The notes beneath the pieces are model-generated. The model worked only from the letters and a program-made list of their open reading frames with translations. It searched no databases and was not told the DNA's origin. Below, piece after piece: positions 1 to 5,418 of a DNA stretch of 8,909 nt; position 1 is the first letter of the stretch; every line of letters begins with the position of its first letter. This DNA comes from Cyanobacteria bacterium UBA8803. Its GTDB lineage: Bacteria; Cyanobacteriota; Cyanobacteriia; Cyanobacteriales; Coleofasciculaceae. A program made the position numbers and the translations under genes. The stretch covers positions 1 through 8,909 of the forward strand of contig DNXU01000245.1 of the NCBI GenBank assembly GCA_003505715.1. Reading direction: 5' to 3'.

Positions 1-43
1 TATTTGTGTTTATAGTTTAAAAAAAATTTTGCAACCTAAAAAA

Positions 44-71
44 TAGGTGTTAGGTGTTAGGTTTTAGGTAA
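44..71. repeat. Heptamer tandem repeat (TAGGTGT-type)
   Basis: Four consecutive 7-mers can be read: TAGGTGT, TAGGTGT, TAGGTTT and TAGGTAA. This is the style of the short tandemly repeated repetitive (STRR) heptamers known from filamentous cyanobacteria. It is non-coding and lies downstream of the hydroxylase gene. Confidence 0.7.
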
Positions 72-98
72 TTTTAATAAGTTCACCAGCCTTTTAAT

Positions 99-126
99 CC
101 AATTACCAATTACCCATTACCAAATT
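99..126. repeat. Heptamer tandem repeat (CCAATTA-type)
   Basis: Four 7-mers follow one another: CCAATTA, CCAATTA, CCCATTA and CCAAATT. The last base is also the last base of the hydroxylase stop codon on the minus strand, so the array abuts the coding region with no spacer. This is a second, different heptamer family within 60 bp of the first. Confidence 0.75.
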
Positions 127-794
127 CAATCCACCCACTTGCGTAACAAATTCGCATAACATTTGGATAGTAAGTCGAACTCTATTGTCTTACCCTCTTT
201 AGCAAAAATGGAGCGACGAACTGTATCTAAATCAAACAAAATTTCTCGCTCTTGGGGATCGCGGACCAAGCTCTGAATCCAACCGACAGCAACCAATCTC
301 ACACCATCTGTCACAGGTTCCACCCGATGCAGCGTTGACGAGGGGTAAATAATCATTGAGCCTGCTTCTAGTTTATAGGTACGTTCATCATCGGTGGCTT
401 CAATTACCAATTCTCCTCCTTCATAGGAAGATGGTGAATTTAAAAATAGGGTAAAAGAAACATCCGAGCGCAGAAATTGCTGGTCACCCATGAGTGCGTT
501 ATCGACATGGGTGCCATAGGACATGCCTTTCTCATAACGACTAAACAGGATGGAGTGAATAAACTTGGGCTGTACGGAAGCTTGAAATAGGGTATTGCGG
601 ATTAGAGCCGCCTTGACGAGTTCTCTTAAATCCTGGGCATAGGGTACTTGGCTCTTAAGTTGGGTGTTGTTTTTAACCAGTTTGGCGTGCCAGCCTGCTG
701 TAGTTTTGCCATCTATAAAGTCAGCTCCATCAAGGGTGCTAACTATAGTGTTCAGTTCCTCTGGAGTTAGAACGCCGTCAACACGAACAATCAT
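126..794 (-). CDS. piuC: Fe(II)/2-oxoglutarate-dependent PKHD-type hydroxylase (PiuC/YbiX family)
   Basis: The 222-residue product matches the length and layout of the E. coli YbiX/PiuC family, cytosolic non-haem iron dioxygenases. These use O2 and 2-oxoglutarate, and their physiological substrate is poorly defined. The double-stranded beta-helix core runs from about residue 75 to 175. The HxD metal ligands are H96 and D98 (in YGTHVD), the distal ligand is H156 (in STLHRV), and R166 in GVRLVAVGW is placed to bind the 2-oxoglutarate carboxylate. The C-terminal part, with LFDLD and LLRKW, also follows YbiX. The ATG gives an N-terminus (MIVRVDGVLTPEEL) that aligns with YbiX from memory, which supports this start, although no strong Shine-Dalgarno sequence is visible. 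In other bacteria the family sits beside TonB-dependent siderophore receptors and is iron-regulated. Here no receptor is adjacent, but a Fur-like array lies 115 bp upstream. Confidence 0.92.
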   Translation of the reverse strand: MIVRVDGVLTPEELNTIVSTLDGADFIDGKTTAGWHAKLVKNNTQLKSQVPYAQDLRELVKAALIRNTLFQASVQPKFIHSILFSRYEKGMSYGTHVDNALMGDQQFLRSDVSFTLFLNSPSSYEGGELVIEATDDERTYKLEAGSMIIYPSSTLHRVEPVTDGVRLVAVGWIQSLVRDPQEREILFDLDTVRRSIFAKEGKTIEFDLLSKCYANLLRKWVD

Positions 795-1010
795 CGTGAA
801 AATCTTAAACAGTAGTTATTTATATGCTATTTCCCAACTGATTTAACATACTCTGAAAGAGTCATTACGGATAAACCTATTTTTTATAGCAAGGAGAGGA
901 TACTATTAATTATCATTATAGATAATAATTTTTATCAATAGTGAATTTATAGTTAAAAAACAACATGACTTCCCCCTGAGGGTAAGAAGTAAAGTGAGGA
1001 GTGTTAGGAT
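795..1010. promoter_or_regulatory. Divergent intergenic region shared by the hydroxylase and lipoprotein genes
   Basis: This AT-rich 216-bp spacer separates two genes transcribed away from each other, so it should hold both promoters. I could not fix -35/-10 pairs with confidence. It contains the Fur-like hexamer array at 909-926. On the plus strand an SD-like AAGGAGAGG near 891-899 is not followed by any usable start codon. The lipoprotein's own site is GAGGA at 996-1000. Confidence 0.6.
909..926. promoter_or_regulatory. Candidate Fur box (hexamer array)
   Basis: The 18 bases split into three hexamers: ATTATC, ATTATA and GATAAT. These match the GATAAT/ATTATC unit of bacterial Fur boxes with one mismatch. 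A further GATAAT...TTTTTATC half-palindrome overlaps it to position 936. It lies 115 bp upstream of the hydroxylase start and 85 bp upstream of the lipoprotein start. PiuC/YbiX genes are known to be iron-repressed elsewhere, which makes the position sensible. The local AT-richness makes a chance match possible. Confidence 0.45.
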
Positions 1011-1391
1011 ATGCGTTCAAAAACAGTAGAATTATTTCTGGCGCTGGGTTTAGCAGCGACTGTCAGTGCCTGTGGCGCAGGTTCGACAGGTGACGGAGGT
1101 ACTGGTGCAGGCGAAAGCACCCCCCCAACTCAGGAAACTCAAGAGTCTCCTAGCCCTAAAGCTGTTGAAGGTGGTGAAGGTGGTGAAGACGGCGGCAGCA
1201 CCTCAACCAAAGAAACAGAAAAGTCTCCTAGCCCTAAATCTGCTGAAGGTGGTGAAGGTGGTGAAGACGGCGGCAGCACCTCAACCAAGGAAACAGAAAA
1301 GTCTCCTAGCCCTAAATCTGCTGAAGGTGGTGAAGGTGGTGAAGGTGGTGAAGGCGGCGGAACCTCCTCACAACCTAAACAATCTCCTTAA
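1011..1391 (+). CDS. Repeat-rich small lipoprotein (hypothetical)
   Basis: The 126-residue product starts with K4, a hydrophobic stretch at about 6-19 and a lipobox V18-S19-A20-C21. It is therefore predicted to be a lipoprotein acylated on C21 and held on a membrane. The rest is low-complexity and probably disordered. A 26-residue unit (STSTKETEKSPSPKSAEGGE followed by GGEDGG) occurs at 63-88 and 89-114, with a diverged copy before it at about 37-62 and a fragment after it. The tail extends the GGE triplets. The DNA repeats are nearly identical, which suggests recent duplication. The start is supported by GAGGA at 996-1000, 10 nt before the ATG. A 115-residue ORF in another frame (1066-1413) exists only because the 78-bp unit keeps every frame periodic. 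I do not recognise a family. A flexible envelope linker or surface protein is only a guess. Confidence 0.75.
   Translation: MRSKTVELFLALGLAATVSACGAGSTGDGGTGAGESTPPTQETQESPSPKAVEGGEGGEDGGSTSTKETEKSPSPKSAEGGEGGEDGGSTSTKETEKSPSPKSAEGGEGGEGGEGGGTSSQPKQSP
1119..1373 (+). repeat. In-frame 78-bp tandem repeat with nested 9-bp repeat
   Basis: The 78-bp unit (26 codons) appears as near-identical copies at 1197-1274 and 1275-1352, with a diverged copy before them. Inside each unit a nonamer GGTGGTGAA-like motif, encoding GGE, is itself repeated. It expands to four GGE/GGG steps near 1323-1361. Both scales keep the reading frame, so slippage would change protein length without disrupting it. Confidence 0.9.
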
Positions 1392-1437
1392 TTTCAAAAT
1401 AGGTAACTTCTGAATAAATTAAGGAACTCCTGACGTG

Positions 1438-1466
1438 CCTACACCTCCCTGCGGGGTAGGTGTGGG
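1438..1466. terminator. Hairpin between convergent genes (possible bidirectional terminator)
   Basis: The arm CCTACACCTCCC (1438-1449) pairs with GGG-TAGGTGTGG (1454-1465) with one bulged T and one G-T pair. The loop is TGCG. It sits between the ends of two convergent genes, where a terminator is expected. No T-run follows on either strand, so it is not a classic intrinsic terminator. Confidence 0.4.
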
Positions 1467-1478
1467 TATGTCACAAAG

Positions 1479-2510
1479 CTATAGTAGAAGCTGTGGTTTC
1501 TCACTACCAATGATAATTAAATAGTCATTATCCTCAAGGTGATAATCCGCAGGTGGGTTCGAGATAACTTCTCCTTCACTCCCTTTTTGAACACCCAGAA
1601 CAATACTTTGATAAACTTCCTTCATATAAATGAGGACTTCCACAAAAGAGCTGCCTACCTTTGATGGTGGAATGGCAATTTTATACAGTTGATTCCCATC
1701 TTGAGAACTCAAGAGGTCGGAGATGACTTTGGTAATGCCATGATTGAGGGTTGCCTGGGAAATGAGCATACTGCTTAACTCGCTGCTAACGATGATTTCG
1801 TCAGCCTTAGCGCGTTTACAGGTTTGAATATAACCTTCATTTACCAACTCCACAATGGTGTAAACTTGGGAATTGATACTTTCAATAGTTAAGGTCGATA
1901 ATATTACTTTAGCATCGCGAGCCGTGTCATCTAAACTATCGTCGCCCAAAATTATCACTGTGCTGGCTTTAACCAAGTTGGCGCGATTTAAGGTTTCATC
2001 CGAAACATTGCCTTGAATAAAGAATAAGTTGGGATCTTCGAGGGGTTTCCGGTCTAAATTGGCAATTAAAACTATCGGCATTTTTGCGGTTTGAGCATCT
2101 AGCCGCAATTCCTTAAGAATGGCTCTAGAGCGAGCATTCCATTCACATAAAATAATATGATTTTCAAAGTTATAAGATCTCATGCCAAGCTCCTCTTTAT
2201 TTTTCCGGTCGATTAAGATACTCGCAAGTGTGGCACTAAAGGTGGCTAAGACCCCAATTCCTAAAAACATATTCACGGTCGCAATCAGACGACCGCCAAT
2301 CGTAACAGGTGCAATATCACCGTAGCCAACTGTGGTTACGGTCACTATACTCCACCATAAGGCATCGCTTAATGATAAATTAGGTTCCAATAAGAACAGA
2401 CCGATGGCACTGACAATGAGGATGGTGCCAATGATGAGAAATAAGCGATCAAGATTTTCACGCTGCAACAATTGCCAAATACTTTTGAGCCAAAGTTTTA
2501 ATGTTTGCAT
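1479..2510 (-). CDS. Two-TM potassium channel with cytosolic RCK (TrkA-N) domain
   Basis: The 343-residue protein has the MthK-type plan. TM1 is at about 23-42 and the pore helix at about 48-59. The selectivity filter TTVGYGD (59-65) is intact, and TM2 is at about 72-100. An RCK/TrkA-N Rossmann domain starts at about 117 (HIILCEWNARS) and runs to about 255. A TrkA-C-like domain occupies about 270-340 (LEDNDYLIIIG). It should pass K+ through the plasma membrane, gated by ligand binding to an octameric RCK ring. The usual GxGxxG dinucleotide loop is replaced by C-E-W-N-A-R-S. From memory MthK is similarly degenerate there, so a ligand other than NAD(H), such as Ca2+ or a nucleotide, is plausible but unproven. 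The ATG has no clear SD. There is no operon partner: it is convergent with the lipoprotein gene and faces a gene-poor region upstream. Confidence 0.93.
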   Translation of the reverse strand: MQTLKLWLKSIWQLLQRENLDRLFLIIGTILIVSAIGLFLLEPNLSLSDALWWSIVTVTTVGYGDIAPVTIGGRLIATVNMFLGIGVLATFSATLASILIDRKNKEELGMRSYNFENHIILCEWNARSRAILKELRLDAQTAKMPIVLIANLDRKPLEDPNLFFIQGNVSDETLNRANLVKASTVIILGDDSLDDTARDAKVILSTLTIESINSQVYTIVELVNEGYIQTCKRAKADEIIVSSELSSMLISQATLNHGITKVISDLLSSQDGNQLYKIAIPPSKVGSSFVEVLIYMKEVYQSIVLGVQKGSEGEVISNPPADYHLEDNDYLIIIGSEKPQLLL

Positions 2511-2544
2511 GACTCTGTTAAGAAGTCTTAAATTAATGACAGGA

Positions 2545-2637
2545 TGTGGGGTCTGGGGTAGAGTTTTAAGTTTTGAGTTTTGAATTGGGTGGGGTGTTGG
2601 TTAATTTTACCTACACCCTACATCCTACACCCTACGC
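2545..2637. repeat. Cluster of heptamer tandem repeats (STRR type)
   Basis: Three different 7-mer runs follow one another: TGTGGGG/TCTGGGG (2545-2558), GTTTTAA/GTTTTGA/GTTTTGA (2563-2583) and CCTACAC/CCTACAT/CCTACAC/CCTACGC (2610-2637). They start 35 bp upstream of the potassium channel gene and probably overlap its promoter region. Confidence 0.75.
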
Positions 2638-2700
2638 CTAATCTTATTTACCTGTTCCCACTTGGGATGGGCTTGGTTAGTTATATCTACCTTGCTGTAC

Positions 2701-2706
2701 TATAAT
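2701..2706 (+). promoter_or_regulatory. Orphan -10 box TATAAT
   Basis: This is a perfect TATAAT on the plus strand. No good -35 is seen: TTAGTT at 2677-2682 with an 18-bp spacer is a poor match. No gene starts within the next 900 bp, only a 16-codon frame at 2731. It could drive an unannotated small RNA or be a chance match in AT-rich DNA. Confidence 0.25.
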
Positions 2707-2979
2707 TTTCTTCTGGGAAGAATAAGCAACATGACAATTAAGCAAAAAGATCCCAGCTCTTTGATGATGAGCGATCGCTAAATCTTTGCTCGGCTTAAGT
2801 TTACCAGGCTGAGCATATACAAGACTTGTGCTATTTCAATTTGGCTGATATTTTTATTGACTTAAAGTAGTTTTAATTTTGAGAAAACCTGTTTTGATAT
2901 TTACTGGATGCCACTTCTTAAGGATCTATTAGCCAGAATGGGAACATAAATCAGTTGTTGGTCATCTAATTGGCTATGA

Positions 2980-2994
2980 CACTGTAATACAGTG
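2980..2994. repeat. Perfect dyad CACTGTAATACAGTG
   Basis: This is a 6-bp perfect inverted repeat around AAT. Its core CTGTAATACAG recurs at 3431-3441 inside GCTGTAATACAGC. It resembles an operator, but I do not recognise the binding protein: the LexA form CTG-N10-CAG and the NtcA form GTA-N8-TAC both have different spacing. Confidence 0.5.
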
Positions 2995-3208
2995 CTTAAA
3001 ATGGATTGTTGTCATCCCGTAATGGCTATCGCATTCACTAAAAAAATCTCAAATCTACCACACCTTAATGCCAAATGCCATGCCAATTTCGGTTTGTACA
3101 ATACTTCTAAAACAACCTCTAAGGTAGTTCCTAAGAATAAATTATTCAGTCAATCAGGTTAGCCAAGTTATGTTGTCGTTGGCACTACTAAATTGAAGTA
3201 ACGGCTCG

Positions 3209-3230
3209 CCCCTACAGGGGATACTTTTTT
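3209..3230 (+). terminator. Short hairpin followed by a T-run
   Basis: A CCCC-TACA-GGGG stem-loop (3209-3220) is followed by ATAC and six Ts (3225-3230). The shape is that of a weak intrinsic terminator on the plus strand. No gene ends just upstream, so it may be part of a repeat or the end of an unrecognised small transcript. Confidence 0.3.
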
Positions 3231-3260
3231 ATTCGGAACTCCCTCAACCAGCAAAGGGTT

Positions 3261-3364
3261 TCATATGATGTTCGGCAAATCACCCATAATAAACCTGTCG
3301 CAGGAGCAACTTCGCTCAACCCACCCCTATAGATATTATGGGTGTTTAACCGGACATGATATCA
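3261..3364. mobile_element. 104-bp MITE-like imperfect palindrome (copy A)
   Basis: The outer 31 bases at each end are inverted repeats, 25 of 31 identical. The inner 11 bases (CACCCATAATA at 3281-3291 against TATTATGGGTG at 3334-3344) match perfectly. The 42-bp middle holds two small hairpins, CCTG-TCG-CAGG (3294-3304) and GAGC-AACTTC-GCTC, so the RNA or single strand could fold as a branched structure. It has no coding capacity. The right end (3348-3364) matches 8806-8822 in 15 of 17 positions in inverted orientation, which shows it is a dispersed family. No clear target-site duplication is seen. Confidence 0.65.
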
Positions 3365-3430
3365 GCTGCTAAATTAGGCAATTTAAATTTGTAACAGCTT
3401 AGTCGCTGTGGCTTACTCATGCGCACACTG

Positions 3431-3441
3431 CTGTAATACAG
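3431..3441. repeat. Second copy of dyad CTGTAATACAG
   Basis: This 11-bp palindrome is identical to the core at 2982-2992. It is extended here to GCTGTAATACAGC (3430-3442). It lies about 205 bp upstream of the barrel-protein start. Confidence 0.5.
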
Positions 3442-3443
3442 CC

Positions 3444-3534
3444 AGGACTTAGGCAACTACTTCATAAAGAAGCGTAATGGTGTGTTAGCAAAGCGCGTAA
3501 CGCACCCTACTAATAGGGGCTGCGTGTAAGTCTT
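3444..3534. mobile_element. Small palindromic interspersed repeat (MITE-like)
   Basis: The ends are imperfect inverted repeats: AGGACTTAGGCA at 3444-3455 and TGCGTGTAAGTCTT at 3521-3534, sharing GACTTA/TAAGTC and GCA/TGC. Inside is a hairpin, GGTGTGTTA (3479-3487) with TAACGCACC (3498-3506), paired throughout with one G-U. A second stem CCCTA-CTAA-TAGGG is at 3505-3518. The inner palindrome resembles a GGTGCGTTA...TAACGCACC repeat that I recall as widespread in cyanobacterial genomes. Confidence 0.5.
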
Positions 3535-3645
3535 AACAGCTTTAAGTTCTGCTGCCATCTCTGCGATTTTGAGCTGGCACACCCTAACTATGCAATCAGT
3601 TCCCTTTGCAGAGTATCGCTGTGAATATATCGCACCAAAAAGCAA

Positions 3646-4827
3646 ATGGTATTAGCAACTCTTGCAGCTCAGGCTATGACTCATCAAGCGTTGGCAACAT
3701 CTCCTGTAGGCATCGCCGATCTGCCTCCCACTAAAGGCAATCTGGTTGTTTCCGATCCTACTGAAGAACCAGCCACAAAACAAGCAACTATCGAGCAGGT
3801 GAGTAAGGCGATCGCTTCACCAGAATCTCTGATGGAACAGGAATTTGCATCAAGGGCCTTGCCAGCTTCAGAATCTCCAAGCACTCAGCGCGATCGCCAT
3901 ACTGAAACAGTCGTTGTACCAACCGTAGCGAGTCCCGCCCCCCCAGCGCCTAGCTCTGACATTGCGCCTCCCGAAACCGAGATCACACTGGCGTCCACGC
4001 CAGTCGAAAAAAAAGCTTGTATGGCTAAGGCAACTGCTACTAAAGAGCAGACTCCTATTCTTGTAGCACAAGGTCAACCCACCAATTCCTGTTTGGAAGT
4101 TGAAGATCTCAAGTCTCAACTGCGGGATGTGGAGAACATCAAGGATAAGGCAAAATTTGAAGCTTCACCAGCTTTAAGCATTAATATTCCGACTGGCTTT
4201 GGTGCCGATCGCAACACCGCTTTTATCAGCGGAACTTATCAAGAACGAACCCGATACGGTAACAAGAGTGATGGTGCCTTAGGTGTTGGGGTTGGCTTGG
4301 GGAATGCTGATAAAGCGGTAGGGGTTGAACTGTCTTATACAGCGGCTAGCTTCGGCGGCAGTCGGGACTTTGGCTCTGGAGGCTTTAACGTCAAAGTCCA
4401 TCGTAAGCTCAAAGATGACTTATCAGTAGCAGCTGGCTGGAATGGCTTTTTAAATCTTGGGGGTGAAAATGACTTTGAAAACTCCGTCTATGGCACTGTT
4501 ACCAAAATTTTCCGAACGCGAGATGACATCAACTTGCCTTTGAGTCGAATAGCGGTAACTGCTGGAGTGGGTAATGGACAGTTCCGCACTGAGGATGCTT
4601 TAGCAAAAGATGCTGGGGGAGTTAACGTTTTCGGGAACGTGGCTGTCCGCGTAGCTAAACCAGTTAGTTTAATTGCCGAGTGGAGTGGACAAGACTTAGG
4701 CGTGGGAGTTTCCATTGCCCCCTTCAAAAACATCCCACTCGTGATTACTCCCGCAGTACGAGACATTGTCGGTGCCGGAGATGGGGCGCGATTTGTCCTA
4801 GGTACGGGTTTGGCATGGAAATTTTAA
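3646..4827 (+). CDS. Predicted outer-membrane beta-barrel protein with Pro/Ala-rich linker (hypothetical)
   Basis: The product is 393 residues. Residues 1-17 look like the hydrophobic part and cleavage site (HQALA|TS) of a signal peptide. About 20-145 are Pro/Ala/Thr/Glu-rich and low in structure. A short helical segment with coiled-coil character is at about 150-172 (EVEDLKSQLRDVENIKDKAK). From about 176 to the end, alternating amphipathic strands with Gly and aromatic girdle residues (GALGVGVGLGN, AVGVELSYTAA, LSVAAGWNGFLN) end in GTGLAWKF. The terminal F is typical of outer-membrane barrels recognised by the BAM machinery. I estimate about 10-12 strands. Cysteines C125 and C149 could form a disulfide. 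There is no SD before this ATG, and the basic n-region expected of a signal peptide lies just outside the frame as called (see findings). It is followed 22 bp later by a secreted protein gene, probably in the same operon. The family is not recognised. Confidence 0.75.
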   Translation: MVLATLAAQAMTHQALATSPVGIADLPPTKGNLVVSDPTEEPATKQATIEQVSKAIASPESLMEQEFASRALPASESPSTQRDRHTETVVVPTVASPAPPAPSSDIAPPETEITLASTPVEKKACMAKATATKEQTPILVAQGQPTNSCLEVEDLKSQLRDVENIKDKAKFEASPALSINIPTGFGADRNTAFISGTYQERTRYGNKSDGALGVGVGLGNADKAVGVELSYTAASFGGSRDFGSGGFNVKVHRKLKDDLSVAAGWNGFLNLGGENDFENSVYGTVTKIFRTRDDINLPLSRIAVTAGVGNGQFRTEDALAKDAGGVNVFGNVAVRVAKPVSLIAEWSGQDLGVGVSIAPFKNIPLVITPAVRDIVGAGDGARFVLGTGLAWKF

Positions 4828-4849
4828 ATCTACAAGTAGGAGTAGGTTC

Positions 4850-5272
4850 ATGTATAGAAGCAAATGGTTAACTTTAGTCATTGGTACGTTACTAGTTAGC
4901 AGTGGATTAATTCCAAGTCCCGCCAGTGCAGGTAATCCCGCTGCTGGGAATCAGTCAGATATTACGGGAACCAACGTTTGGAATAATACTGCACCGATAT
5001 TTGATAATGATGGCCAACTCAATGAAGATATTCGCAATAATGCCCGTCGTCTTGCCCAAGAACTGGATGAAGCTGCCGAAGGTTGCTGTAATGCTCCCCC
5101 ATCAACTAGTGCGCGTCGGTTTGCTAGAAATCCAGGCGTCTCAAATCAGGCTTGTGCTAGCCCAGGGTGTGTGAAGCTTAATGAAGTGATGCAGGAAACC
5201 GAAATCTTTTTAGATGAAGTGAACCGTTCTCTCGCAGAACAAGCCAACGCTAATCGTAACCGAGCCTGGTAG
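4850..5272 (+). CDS. Small secreted four-cysteine protein (hypothetical)
   Basis: The 140-residue product has a clear Sec signal peptide: R3/K5, a hydrophobic core at about 7-20, and cleavage after A-S-A at 27. The mature part is about 113 residues, hydrophilic and rich in Asn, Ala and Arg. It has four cysteines, C79-C80 and C102/C107, suggesting two disulfides in the periplasm or outside the cell. Two helical stretches (about 57-76 and 108-132) flank the cysteine region. AGGAG at 4838-4842, 7 nt before the ATG, is a strong ribosome site. The 22-bp gap to the barrel gene suggests co-transcription, so the product may be a partner or cargo of the barrel protein. That is inference from context only. 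No known family is recognised. Confidence 0.8.
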   Translation: MYRSKWLTLVIGTLLVSSGLIPSPASAGNPAAGNQSDITGTNVWNNTAPIFDNDGQLNEDIRNNARRLAQELDEAAEGCCNAPPSTSARRFARNPGVSNQACASPGCVKLNEVMQETEIFLDEVNRSLAEQANANRNRAW

Positions 5273-5296
5273 ATATCCGCGTTCTTTCGTTCAATA

Positions 5297-5389
5297 ATGC
5301 GATTGGGTTTTAGTGCAAGCATCGCTCTCTTTATGGGGGCGATTTTCTACATCCAGCATATCAGCAACTGTTGTGACCGCACCCGATAA
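5297..5389 (+). CDS. Possible 30-aa single-TM small protein (doubtful)
   Basis: An ATG-to-TAA frame of 30 codons encodes MRLGFSASIALFMGAIFYIQ followed by HISNCCDRTR. It has a basic start, a hydrophobic stretch of about 18 residues and a Cys-Cys charged tail, as in small membrane proteins. It lies between the secreted protein and the dus gene. No Shine-Dalgarno sequence precedes it, and frames of this length are common by chance, so it is only a candidate. Confidence 0.2.
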   Translation: MRLGFSASIALFMGAIFYIQHISNCCDRTR

Positions 5390-5410
5390 GATAGGGATAT
5401 GACCCTATCT
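5389..5410 (+). promoter_or_regulatory. 8-bp hairpin in the dus leader
   Basis: AGATAGGG (5389-5396) and CCCTATCT (5403-5410) are perfectly complementary around ATATGA, ending 8 nt before the dus start. The loop contains an ATG (5399) opening a six-codon frame whose TAA overlaps the dus ATG as TAATG. No T-run follows, so a translational control element is more likely than a terminator. The function is not shown. Confidence 0.4.
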
Positions 5411-5418
5411 GCTGAATA

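Larger units (their letters stand above)
2511..3645. other. 1.1-kb gene-poor, repeat-rich intergenic region
   Basis: No convincing protein or RNA gene was found. The region contains heptamer arrays (2545-2637) and a perfect TATAAT at 2701-2706 with no good -35. It has a GCTCGGC/GCTGAGC hairpin (2788-2814, 7 bp with one G-U pair) and two CTGTAATACAG dyads (2982-2992 and 3431-3441). A CCCC-TACA-GGGG hairpin precedes six Ts at 3209-3230. A 104-bp imperfect palindrome (3261-3364) and a second palindromic element (3444-3534) follow. A 53-codon open frame at 3001-3162 has no SD and no recognisable motif. The 62-codon minus-strand frame at 3457-3645 overlaps the palindromic element. The picture is one of accumulated small mobile repeats, possibly over a decayed gene. 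Confidence 0.65.

Noticed and set aside
1066..1413. 115-codon plus-strand frame overlapping the lipoprotein gene
   Set aside because: It is open only because the 78-bp repeat keeps every frame periodic. It has no SD, and the lipoprotein frame has a signal peptide, lipobox and SD.
3001..3162. 53-codon plus-strand frame starting MDCCHPVMAIAF
   Set aside because: There is no Shine-Dalgarno sequence and no recognisable motif, and its length is within chance for this AT-rich stretch. Noted in case homologues turn up.
3457..3645. 62-codon minus-strand frame
   Set aside because: It covers the palindromic repeat at 3444-3534, has no recognisable motif and has no clear ribosome site.
3590..3655. 21-codon frame (MQSVPFAEYRCE...) overlapping the barrel-protein start
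   Set aside because: It could be a leader for translational coupling, but there is no SD and no feature to distinguish it from chance.
3868..4119. Minus-strand frames inside the barrel-protein gene
   Set aside because: They are shadows of the plus-strand gene, without starts, motifs or ribosome sites of their own.
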